A DNA stretch of 64,000 nucleotides from the NCBI RefSeq assembly GCF_043641665.1, contig NC_092185.1, forward strand, positions 25,206,503 through 25,270,502. The letters are read 5' to 3'. The number at the start of each line of letters is the position of its first letter. Positions within the stretch are counted from its first letter, which is position 1. Below, piece after piece: positions 24,336 through 37,081 of this stretch. The DNA comes from Enoplosus armatus (taxonomy: Eukaryota; Chordata; Actinopteri; Centrarchiformes; Enoplosidae). The position numbers and the translations under genes are program-made. The notes beneath the pieces were generated by a model, which saw only the letters and a program-made list of their open reading frames with translations, was not told where the DNA came from and made no database searches.

Positions 24336-27300
24336 TCTGTACATAAATGATAAAATCAATATTGTGTCTAATGATTGGTATGATATGACTTGATAATACT
24401 TTTTCACTATGCAAATGATCATAGGTACAAACAGTGTTTTCTAAAATAATCAAATTTCAGTATGTGAGAAAACTTGTAGGAACTTGTTGCACTTTCCTAT
24501 ATATTCCTATTTTTTTTATTTTGTTGCATACACTAGCCAGTCTGTTTTTTTTTTTGTGTCCTTCCCAGCATCTCTATGAAGGAGCTGAAGGCTCTGCTTC
24601 CTTTGCTCAACTACAAGGCCCCCAGTTCTCGTGCTCTCAAAGACAAATTCCTGGTACTCCTCGTTTCTTCTCTCCGTGTCACGTCCTCGCCATTGTTGTT
24701 TGTAATTCCTTCTAATTCGTTCATTCAGAATCAGAATCAGAATCAGAAATACTTTATTGATCCCCGGGGGGGGAAATTGTACAGTACCGGTGCTCCCATT
24801 CAAGAGTAAAAAGTAGCATAATTTAGAGCTAAAAGTATGTACAAAATATAAAAATAAGAAATAGAAAATAAAAAAATATACACATTTACAGTATTTAAGT
24901 GAACTATGAAGTAAAAAATACATACAATAACAATGTATATGTATGTATGTGTTGCGTTGAAGTGTATGACTATATATCTATTGCACTTAAACATTTAAGA
25001 ATAAATAGTGAGGTGGTGTATGAACAGGTGAAGTAGATCCAGATTTCCAGTCTCTTCCTGAGTGTCTGACACTCAGAGGGAGGAGTTGAACAGTTTGATG
25101 GCCACAGGCAGGAATGATTTCAAATTCAAATGTGTTTGACTTTTTGCCTTGGACACCTCTTTGAAACATGACTCCATAATTACTTCGACATGATTTGGAA
25201 ATAAATATTCAAATTTTCTATAGGGGGGGCGTCTTGTAGTTCTCCATCTCTGCATTTATGTTCTACTTTCACAGGAAGTGGGAGCAAAGAAAGACCGGCT
25301 GGACTTTGAGCAGTTTCATAAATTGTACAACCACATAATGTTTGAACAGAACGAGGTGAGTCTGAGTGGATCACATTTGAAGGAAATATACACTGCATGT
25401 ATTATTGCGCATATGTTTCCCCAGCGTTTTCATTCATATTATTTTTTTTTAAAACTCAGATCCTTGATGAGTTCAAAAAGGAATCGTGTGCTTTTATTCT
25501 GGGGTGAGCTCCTGTTTTTTTTTTTTACCCCCTTCTTTGCTAAACACTTGGTCTTGGTCAAACCCTGATGAGTTTGTCAGCGTGCCTTCACTGTGTCTTT
25601 GCTCTCTTCCATTATACAGTAACACAGATAAACCAGATGCCTCAGCAGTTCTGCTCCATGACTTCCAGCGGTTCCTCATCTACCAGCAGAAGGTAAAAAT
25701 AAGGCGTAGTGAATGATTAGTACACCAGACAAGAGAGGTGTTTGTTGTGATTTTGCATGTCTGACTCATTTTCCATCTGCTCATGTGTGCCGGTCAAACA
25801 GCTATTCCCTCATTCCCAGTAAATTGTATTGTAACAAATAAGAGCTGCCATCGTTCTTTATTTCACTTACAAAGAACAAAGACTACGCAGTTTATTCGGA
25901 TTGATTCTGGAAGTATAGGATGAGGGTCGAGTATGATGATTAGGGGTCGAGGGGAAGGAACCTTCGTTATAGTAACTTTATTTGAATCACTACTTCACGT
26001 TTGTTATCTATATTTTGGATTTATCCACAAGTCATTTAATCAAAAGGTAAAGAAAAGTGAATCGGCTTTAAAACTAGATCTTTGCGATGTTCTTAAGTGA
26101 ATAAGAAAAGCAAGACCGGACTATTTCAGTGATATGGTAATTAAGATTTAAGTTGGGATCAAATGTTACGTCAGCATTTCTTTGCGTAGGGTTTTAAGCG
26201 ACATGTTTACGATACAAGAGTTTTTTTTAAAAAAGGACTAGATTTGGCAGTAATTGTTCGCAAATATACCATGGGCCGATTTATTATTATTTGACATCCA
26301 GTTTTGGACATCAGCTGTAGGAAACGCAGCATACTGAAGTCAGTGGGCTTTATTTGAAGGTTGTAGTTGTGTGTCATCAGCATAGAAATGTAATGAGATG
26401 CCATGGCGGCAAATAATAGTGCCCGGCGGGAGCATACAGTATAGGCCCTGAGGTTGACCCCTGAGGTGCTCCAAACCTAGCTGTCATTATGGTTTGGCGA
26501 GTGAATCAATCCCAAACTACATCCCACATAATTAGTTGTTCAACGAAACATGAATATAATCTTTTACACTTATAATTCAGATGCTAGGTCGTGCAATTAC
26601 TTATATAATATTCCAGCAGACTAACATTTGCTTTGGTATCTTTCTCTCCCTCCGTCCCTCAGGAACCCTGGGCCAGTGATCTGAACCAGGTCAGAGATCT
26701 GATGACCGCCTTCATCGACGACACCATGAGAAAAACCAATGACCCGGAGTTCACCGTCAGCGAGGTATCCTGCTCTGTGCCTGCATCTGCTGTGTGTGAC
26801 GGAGATAGAATACATAAAGATGTAAACAGACTGTGGTACAGGCCGCTGTACGCAGAGCCTGTTTTCGTCGGCATCCTGTTTGTGGTCAAGTTAGTCATTT
26901 GGAGCCTCTCCACGGAATTTGACGTAACACTGAGCTGAATTTAGAAGGAAACAGCGAGTTCAGTGACCGAGGCGATGAAAGTGTGATGACAATTGGCTTC
27001 AAAACTAATGCTGAAAGCTTTGTTTTTGTGTTGTTATATTTAAAGTTTCATCATTGATAAATGAGTCACAAAAGTAACGAGGGACTGTGTTGACTTATTG
27101 AGAGCTTACTGAGCCTTTCTGCTCTTCTAGTTCCTCAGTTTCCTGTTTTCCAAGGAGAACGCTGTCTGGGACGAGAAGTTCTCGGAGATCAGCAACCTGG
27201 ACATGAACAACCCTCTGTCCCATTACTGGATCAGCTCCTCCCACAACACGTCAGTATGACCCCCCCCCCACACACTCTCACACTACACAAGTTATAATAA

Positions 27301-29848
27301 TTAAATTGGCATTATTGAGCTAAAATGTAAGCGGAAACTGTATGACTGTATGGCTGCACAATCCTCTAGATTTGTTATAGTCCCCATACCAACAAATACA
27401 TGTAGTGATTTAAGTTAAGTATTTCCTGAAAAAGTAGGGGAAATCTTCAAAAATGCCCTATTACCCATAGTTAATACTAACTAAATAATAATGCAAATAA
27501 TTGAAATGTAATCCCCCATCTGTTTTCTTTTCTTTCTTTTTTTTTTTTGCACCACACGTCTCTTTGAAATGTGTTTTTTGAGATAACACCTTCTACTAGG
27601 GCACCCAGAGGGTTTATAGGTTGTAAGTAAGGGCCCTGTTGGTTGATAAATGGTCAAAACAGTGATTAAAGACTTGCAGGCTGGAGACCCCAGTGAGTTA
27701 ATGTGTAGGAAAAACGAGATTTTCAAAAAGATATACGTGTATATACACTAGAGGGACGTCTGGAGTCATTTTGAGTTTTTAAAGAAACAGCAATATGGAG
27801 GAAGTTCTACAAACTGTTTTTTTTTCTCACGCTGGACAAACTCTGCATAGCCGATGGATTACATACAAATGTAGTGGTCATTGTTTATTAATGACCTATT
27901 AACCTCACAGGTTACCTACTAACTTTTGCAGATGGCTTATTAGAGAGAGAGAGAATCCCACATCCCTTTATTCTTATAGATCCCTTGCTTACTCTAAAAT
28001 GTCTTCTGTGGTTCTGGGGGAGCTCGATCAGGATATCATTTCTAAATCCCTAACCGGCAAGCAAACAGCACCAAAACACAGCAACAACCGAAGGGCTTTC
28101 ATTTTGTCAAAACCACATATAATCTAGCCTGTCTCCTCCTTCTGTCTGTTCTTTAACAGCTACCTGACGGGGGATCAGCTTCGAAGTGAGTCGTCCACGG
28201 AGGCTTACGTACGCTGTCTGCGTCTGGGATGCCGCTGTGTTGAATGTCAGTATATATATATATACATATATATCAGCCCTATTGTGCTACACTTAGATCA
28301 TGGCATAAAATCAAAACAGGTAGTGACGGATAGATAAATAATGCTTTATTACAACACCTGTTTTTTGTTTTGTCTGTCCAGTGGACTGCTGGGAAGGGCC
28401 CGGGGAGCCTATCATCTACCACGGCTGGACCAGGACAACCAAGATCAAGTTTGAGGATGTGGTCAAAGCCATTAACGATCACGCTTTTGTCACGTCAGAG
28501 TAAGAATCACAAAAAAACAAACAAACTGTAAACTATGTCAGTGACTGCTGACCGGCTGTGGTTGTAGTGGGCAGCATCCAGGTCTGAATGTCTACGTCAC
28601 TGGTTAGATAAAAGTTCAAGAAATGAGGGCTTTAGTTTTATGACTTTAAAACAATTCTACTCTTACTGATTCTACTGCTTACAAAATTACTTTTTGTCCA
28701 GTTTCTTTCCCACTATTCTATATCATTAAACTACATTGGATTGTCTCAACTTGATGTTATTTGCAATTAAAATTAAAGCAACTCCGAGGAACTTTCATTT
28801 TGTGTCGATTTTGGCGGCCCCTGTGGACAAAAGCGGTAGTGTTGTCGTATTGTAAGGACCTTGATCTGGCCAGCAACACAACCCTTGCATTGCAGCAACA
28901 AAACCGCAACATGTATCTTAATGCAGCTGCATCAACCAGAAGTGTAAATTCATATATTATATATATATAAAACCACATCTGGCAATGTATTTCATAAATT
29001 AAAAAGAAAAACCATTTTACCTGTCTAGGAGGAAGAGGGCTAATTGAGAATCTTTTTTTTTTTTTTTGTTGAATCCTTTCAAATACCGCAATTCTCTCCT
29101 TCTGTTGCATGACCGACCGAGGTCCTGCCCCGGGATCAGCCATAACCACAAAATATAATGTGAAAAGTAATATTCTCTAAAGGAAAGTCTGCTCCTGCTT
29201 CCCTTTAACCGGGGCTAACGCACCACGTCAGGGCGAAACTTTATCCTGGGAAAATGTAAACACAAGCTCTTACTGACTGTGCTGTGAATCGTTTCGTCTG
29301 ATTTCGCGGAGAAATGGGACCGAGAATTAGAGGCTAATCCGTCCTAAATTGAGACTGTTTCAAAACCAGTTAAAAACTCCTTGTAGTGGCTTTAAATTAA
29401 AAAAAAACCAAAAAAAAACACTTCATTGTTTTTTTTTTAACATACTGGTGCAAAGATTTGTGGTTCCCAACATTTTGACTAAAGAAAAGGTCATTAAGCC
29501 CCTTGTTTTTTTCTCTTTTTGTTTGTTTTTGGGTTCTTAAAGATTCCATCAAGTCCCTCATGTGGTAATATATTCAACAAGTTTAGAAGATTTTTTACAT
29601 TCAGCCGTTTCAAATCTCTCTATTAACATTGCCATCTCCCTCAAACACGTCTTGATAACCGTGTCTCTCTCTCTCAGGTTCCCAGTGATCCTGTCCATAG
29701 AAGAACACTGTCCTTTAGAACAGCAGCGTCAGATGGCTCGCGTCTTCCGAGACGTGTTTGGAGACAAACTGCTGACCGAACCTGTGGAGCAGATGGCTGA
29801 GCAGCTGCCTTCACCTACACAGCTGAAGGGCAAGATCATACTCAAGGT

Positions 29849-29893
<45 letters not shown>

Positions 29894-32538
29894 TACAGGT
29901 AGAAAAGGTTTCTTTGTTTCGGTACGTGTCACCATTACTAACGGCCATGACTGTGCTCTCCTCGTTGTCCTTGTGCAGCACAAGAAGCTCAGCGTGGAGG
30001 GAGGAGGAATGAGTAAAGACTTCAGGAAGGGACAGAAACAGGGAGACCTGGACATCTGGGACCCCGTGGACGAGGTACTGTTAGCAGGGGTCAAACGGGT
30101 GTGGACCGAGAAGACGAGTTAACCCGCGTTTCCCAACACAAAGCCGACCGGGCGCCTGATCTGTTTTACGTCCCGTCTGGGGCCTGAATCGCAAAACAGG
30201 TTCAGCTGCTTTGTGGTCCAGCTGGTTATCAACGAACGTAGTTAACTGTGGGCTTTCCTGTTTGGCACAAATAGACTAGAATAAGTTACATATAAGGTTA
30301 TATGGGACTTTTGAACATATTCAGCAGTCCAGAGCGAGTATGGAAAAATAAATGGATTATCCATTAATACGAGCTATGTGACATTTTTTGTTTTGCTCTC
30401 TCCTTGTTGATATCGAGAAAATCGATTTATATTTCAACCTCAGTGAGTCATTTCAGAATCCAAACTGCTCCACGTTTTTCTCTGGAAAGTGTCCCCGAGC
30501 GAGCAGCTTGTTTGCATGCGAAGTCAAATGCGCACATTTTTCATTTCCCCTTTCTCAGCGGTGGAACAAGCACTACTGTGTGATCTCTGACGACAAGCTG
30601 TACTATGCGGAGGAGTACGAGGAGGAGGAGGAGGAAGAGGATCCCAGGAAGGTAAAACGAGGGATAGGGAATTGCATTGTTTTCCGTTTAAGTATCCCAC
30701 ACTTGTTGTGATCAAATCATAAAGATCAGTGCGTCACAGTTGTAGAAAGTGAGGAGGTGAAGATTTATCGGATCAGCTGTACGGTTAAAGGTACCCTGTG
30801 GAGTTTTTGACCACTAAATGTTGACATAACTGTCTTTATTTACAGTTCTGTTTTATTTATACGGCACCAAATCACATGATTATTATCATCCTTATCGAAG
30901 GCTAATCCTGGATTTCAGGCCTGATGCAGATACAGAAATATACGGTGGAAACGGTGTCATGTATCCATGTTCATGATATGCTCACATTACTCATGTAAAT
31001 GAAAGGTAAAAGAATGTGTTGGCCTAAAACAAACGTGTGTGTGTGTGTGTGTTAAAATGAGCGTTGTTCTCGTCATCCGCAGTACCAGGAGCTGCACTGC
31101 TCAGAGCCGTGGTTCCACGGCCGCATGAAGGAGGGCAGGCTGATGGCCGAGCGCCTGATCCACGATTACTGCGCAGAGACCGGGGGAAGAGACGGCACCT
31201 TCTTGGTCCGAGAGAGCGACACCTACGTCACGGACTTCACGCTCTCCTTCTGGTATGACGCCCCAAGCCTGAGACCTGAGGGCCCGTAGTTGATTGTGTG
31301 CAGGGGCCCGCCGCTTCCACATGTTGTGGCCTAAGAGGGTGTTTTTTTTCTCCACAATTGGGCAAAAGATGATTGCATTTTTCCGCCATATTTGGAGAAG
31401 CTTTGGAATGGGACAGCCACGTGGACCCGAAATGGGACACAGTTAAAGTATTTTCTCCTATCCACCTGGTTCAAGGTACGGTATATGTTAAGCCAGGGCG
31501 GTGTCCCTTTAAGAATGTAAACGATTGGTCATTCCAACCTTTGTAACCATGACACCACTCTGTTGTCATGTGATAACTCACAATTCTCATCTGAAATCAC
31601 CAAGATCCCATTTTTTGGGGCAATATTTTGATTCCCGAACCGTATCCAAAACCTAGCCAGTGAAGAGAAACCCCCCCACCCCAGGACTAAGAGCTGAAAC
31701 TGTATTGTAATCAGTTGCATGTATCTGTAACTGTCTACACGCGTCTCCTGCGTGTGTTCACAGGCGGAACGGGAGGGTCCAGCACTGCCGCATCCGCTCG
31801 CTTTCGGAGGGGCCGCACACTTACTTCTACCTGACTCCAAACCTGCACTTCCCCAGTGTGTACTCCCTGATCCAGCACTACAGAGAAAGCCCCCTGCGCT
31901 GCCAAGACTTTGAACTGCGCCTCACTGACGCCGTACCACAGCCCAACCCGCATCTACATGAAGGGTTTGTCACATATGAACCAACACGAGTCTGATAACA
32001 TCACAGGGGACTGGAAACACATGCTAAAAACCATTGCACAATGTAAGCTAGCGATTGATTACGACACCTCGGTGTCATTTTTTTTTGTTGTAAATTTATT
32101 CTGTGTCCCATAACTTTTAGGGGGGGGGGGGGGGGGGACTCTCTGTATAAGTTGCTGGGGGTTATTTGTTTCCACTAGCTAGGCTAAACACGTCACGGAC
32201 ACACACATCGATCCCATCTGACTCTCAAAAAACGTCAGGGTACAATCCCGGTTGTTTCCGCAATGGGCTTCGTTCAGGTTTCACACTAAAGTAGTCCTTC
32301 TACGTATTTTTCCCCCTGCTGATATTGATGGCTTGGTGCCTCTATCAACCCACGGGGCGTGCCTTCTGTTTTTCACATCCACTTTCACACTCTCACTCTC
32401 ATACACCCACCGAGGCGTAGAACTCTTTCCCCTCTCTCTTGTTTTTCCAGCTCATTTTGAATCTATTTAAATACACTTTCCTGGTCTGAAAGGAAAACAA
32501 AAACACCTCTTCACACACACACATACATAGTGTAACTG

Positions 32539-32572
<34 letters not shown>

Positions 32573-32725
32573 GTGCAGGTGGTTCTACAGTAACTTGAGC
32601 AGAGGGCAGGCGGAGGACTACCTGCTGAGGATTCCCCGAGATGGAGCTTTCCTCATCCGACAGAGAGAAGGAGAACCGGACTCCTTCGCCATTACATTCA
32701 GGTGCAGTGACTCCGTTTGTCTTTC

Positions 32726-32783
<58 letters not shown>

Positions 32784-33426
32784 TACAAAATATGTAACAA
32801 TAATCAACAAGCCAATAGTGTTAACACATGAATTGGTACAAAAAAAAAAGATGGAGCAGCGTTGCTGCACTCACTTCCGGTTATCCGGAATAATCAGTAT
32901 TTACGTTTAAATCATATAATTCAACTTGCATTAAATTCACTTCGGGGGGCCACCACCTTCAATGAAGGGAACCCCCGGAGCTCATTCGTTCGACCCCGAA
33001 ATAACAGAATCTTGATCTCTCCGCCCCACAGAGGCGACGGCAAAGTGAAACACTGCCGGATCCAGAAGGAGTCCAGCATGTACCTGCTGGGCACCACCAC
33101 AGAGTTTGAGAGCCTGGTGGAGCTGGTCAACTACTTCAGGAAGAAGCCGCTGTATCGCAAGATCAAGCTACGTTACCCAGTCACCCCCGAGCTAGTGGAC
33201 CGCTTCAGCACAGTGAGTTTTTTTTTTTTTAGCCGATGAGATTGCTAATCGGACTGGACATTTTAGTGTCCAATATCGGTTCAGTGTCTCCCCCCTGCGC
33301 CGGCTGGCACTAACAGTGGATTATTGCGCTTCGCAGGAGAAGGACTGTGCCTCTCTGTACGAGATGAAGGCTTACGTGGAACCCAACGAGATCGAGCCTT
33401 CGCTGGTGCGTATATATATATATATA

Positions 33427-33460
<34 letters not shown>

Positions 33461-33659
33461 TATATGTACGCCACTATACTCTTTGTCTTGTGCAGGTTGG
33501 TCTTGATGAAGACATTCATGGTTGTGTTGTTCGTCTTCTTTAGCCCCAAAGCACAGTCAGGGCTCTGTATAGCTACCAGGCTGCGAGGCCAGATGAGCTC
33601 AACTTCAGTAAAGGAGCGTTGATACACAATGTGTCAAAGGAGAACGATGGATGGTGAGT

Positions 33660-33715
<56 letters not shown>

Positions 33716-36700
33716 AGGCTACGTCACGCATGTTCGTCCGTTCACGTTGTCCCCCTGCGTTTGCTCACCGCAGGTGGAAAGGTGACCACGGTGGGAAACT
33801 GCAGCTGTTCTTCCCATCCAACTACGTGGAGGAGGTGTCGAACAACGTCAAACTTGAGACCAAAGGACAGGTGGATTATTAGAGTTTAGGTCACGGTTTA
33901 ACCGGAGGTGACTCCGCATGGAGTTTGAAAATAACCTGTTTGCGTTCGTGATGTCTATTGAAACAGGACATGGAGGACAACCCACTGGGTGAACTGTGTA
34001 AGGGTGTTGTGGACATCTCCAAGTGCAACATCCAAAACTGTGAGTGAGACCCCAGATCCCTGCCTTTTTGCTGGCACGTTGCTTCATTTCCTGACACTGC
34101 TACCACAATTTGTCCACCAGTAGAATAGCGCGAGCGTGCACCGCTGTGATCACACTGCACGGTAACGCATATTAACCACTAGGGTGGGAAGATTATATTT
34201 AGCGTATTTGGTATATTTAAATGTGGCCACTGTGACTCTATGAGTCGCTGCGTGAGCCTCCTACATCTTTCCAAATAGACATGATTTTTTTCCTTTTTTT
34301 ACATGAATCACCAATATAGTCATCATTACGCTGTGCATAGTGTGTATACAGGTGTCATATGTCAACTGGTGGTGGAGAGCTGATCCCAAAATTGTAAGTT
34401 TCTTGACACTGCAAGTTTGAGAGAGATGGGGGGGCCAGCCAGCGACTGAGAATGATCTCTTTTGCATGCCATTTAGGCTGTGAAATAAACAGGGCTGTGC
34501 ATGTGATCCTGTGGTTTTCGTCCGTAAAAGTCAAGGGAATTCGTCTAGAATGGGATATCGAGCTTGCGTTCCCTCACTGTACCCAACCCCCCCCCCCTTG
34601 TTTCCAGTGAAGAATGGTAAAAACGGGAAGCCCCACGTGTTGACCCTGCAGGACGTGGAGCAGGACAGTCTGCAGTTTGACCTGGCAGCAGGCTCTCTGG
34701 AGGAGCTGTTTGAATGGTACAAGGTTGGCTGGGACATTACTCAGAGAGCGATGAGTAAGCAGTACAACAGGGAACAAGAGGTTAGTATCTCATACAGTAT
34801 GGTGATATATGTAGTGGCGGAACCCCCCCCCCCCCCGCCCCCACGTACCATATATATACTATATAGTGTATAACCACAATAGGATGTTTCACTGGTGATG
34901 TTGCGTGTTTTTCTGTCCCATCTCAGATCAGACAGCAGGAGGAAGTAGAGAAGAAGGCAGAGGTTGCCATGGAGATGTCGGACCTGGTGGTCTACTGTCA
35001 GCCGCGCAGCAAGGAGAAGGACCGCTTTGGTAAACGCACACAAGCCGCGCGCGCCGAACGCGAAGAAGCGCGACAAGAGGCTTCTTACGCTTAGAGACCG
35101 TTTGTGTAAATAGAACGGTAGTGAAACACCTTATTATCGTCAAGAAACCCTTGGAACCTTTTATTGTGCGCAATTAGCATCCGCTTTAGGCCGCGATTGA
35201 ACTTCCCATCGTCCCACCGCCTGCGACGCGACGTTCTTACGCCACAGCTCGACAAACAGGATGTGACCGAAGGGAAAGATCTGAAGACTTAGACGAGCTT
35301 CCTGTGTCACACAGAGCTAAATTTGGAGATTGCGCTGAATTTACACATAACCTACATCCACACACCACACAACAGTCTACATGGTGACTCTGTCGTTCCA
35401 GTACGGTTGTTACATATTGAACGGTTATTTTTGCACAAGTCAGCTGCTGCTGCTGCTGCCGCGTTCATCAGTGCAGTCGAAATGTTGCAGAAGCTCCCGA
35501 GGAAATAAGGAAATGCTCTAAATGTTTTGTTTTTCTTTCCAACATAAAAGATATTCAGTGTAACCTCAAAGTATCCACAGTTTCATCACGCTTTATCGTT
35601 TTCTCTCACACGACCGGTCTGATCGGACTCCACAGACAGCTACAGCTACAAAGAGATCCGCTCCTTCGTGGAGAACAAGATGCCGGGAAAGAGCCGCACC
35701 AAGGACTTCCTGCAGTACAACCGCAAGGCTCTGAGTCGCATCTACCCAAAGGGCCAGCGCGTGGAGTCCTCCAACTACGACCCTTACCCACTGTGGGCCC
35801 TTGGCTGTCACATGGTGGCTCTCAACTTCCAGACCGCAGGTACGTCAGGTTTATCTGGGCTGAGCTCCCAGACAGGACGGATGTAGAGGAATTGGATTGA
35901 TGTAATCAGCTGTTGCGACCGCTTCACTGTCCCTGTGTCCGTCCAGATAAGTACACCCAGCTGAACAGCGCCCTCTTCGGTCTGAATGGACGCACAGGTT
36001 ACGTGCTGCAGCCGGAGCTCATGCGCTACGACTGCTACGACCCTCACCAGGAAAAGAAGAAGGTCAAGTACAACATTGTGGTCAGGGTACGTCTACACAC
36101 ACACACACACACACATATTAATAACTGGCTAACACATAATTATCTTGAGGTTGCTTTAGGATATTCAGGTTCAGGGCCTGTATTACAATTTTGTAATAAA
36201 GTAAGTAAAGACTGAAGAGGGAACATGTGAGAGAGAGAGAGAGAAGTTCCCAAAAAGTTGTCCTTTGCAGGTGATTGCCGCCCGACACCTTCCCAAGCCC
36301 GGCCGCAGCATCGCCAGTCCGTTCGTGGAGATTGAGCTGTGTGGACACACAGAAGAGAAGTTCAAGACCATTGTCTATCGTAAGGAAAGGGTGGGGGGGG
36401 TGGAGATGGGGGAGGGTGAAAGTTAAACCTATGGGGGGGCGGGGGGGAGAAATGTGAGCGAGAGCTTCTTTGTGATCTTTTGTGCTCCGCAGGTGACAAC
36501 GGTCTGAACCCGGTGTGGAAGGCCCCCGCCGTGCCTGTGCTCTTCACCGTGCACGAGCCCGAGCTCACGTTCCTGCGCTTCGTGGTGAACGAGGAGGACA
36601 TGTTCTCAGACCCCAACTTCCTGGCTCAGGCCACGTTTCCTGTCAAAGGCATCCGCTCAGGTGGGTCCAACACGCCCCCCCCCCCTTTCTGTACAGTTCT

Positions 36701-37021
36701 ACCTTCTCTTCTACCTCTTCCAAATACAGTGTGTGTGTGTGTGTGTGTGTGTGGGGCACTGGCAAAATGTAGTGAATCTGCGTGTGTAGTGTAGCTGATG
36801 GATATTTAAATGTGACGGGATGCATGTATAGTACATGGGAGTTGGGTGAGTAGGGGTCCACGGGGCCCCCCTACTGCCCCGTGGCAGTGATGTTAGCGGT
36901 GTGCACCCTGACCCGATTTCTCTCAGCAGGTTACCGCTGTGTACCTCTAAAGAACGGCTACAATGAAAACTTAGAGTTAGCCTCTCTGCTGGTCTACATC
37001 AATGTGCAGCAGGCAGGGGTG

Positions 37022-37081
<60 letters not shown>

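Larger units (their letters stand above)
24245..26764 (+). other. plcg2: plcg2 exons 4-9: EF-hand region
   Basis: Exons 24245-24292, 24569-24653, 25275-25355, 25460-25503, 25620-25692 and 26663-26764 encode residues 143-287. Visible motifs are [81 protein letters not shown] and [14 protein letters not shown]. Exons 4 (48 nt) and 7 (44 nt) are very small. A LINE 3' fragment sits in intron 5 and an RT remnant in intron 8. Confidence 0.9.
29979..34780 (+). other. plcg2: plcg2 exons 14-24: split PH, two SH2, SH3 regulatory insert
   Basis: Exons: 29979-30074, 30559-30651 (split PH first half, with an acidic run EEEEEEED); 31083-31252, 31764-31964 (nSH2, FLVRES with Arg557); 32579-32701, 33032-33212 (cSH2, FLIRQ with Arg664); 33337-33405 (linker); 33544-33653, 33774-33870 (SH3, [15 protein letters not shown] and FFPSNYVEE); 33967-34039, 34608-34780 (split PH second half). 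Two linker tyrosines, Tyr747 (SLYEMK) and Tyr752 (AYVEPNE), correspond to the regulatory Tyr753 and Tyr759 of human PLCG2 but are 5 rather than 6 residues apart. Exon 18 (123 nt) is flanked on both sides by (TG)n. Confidence 0.92.
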
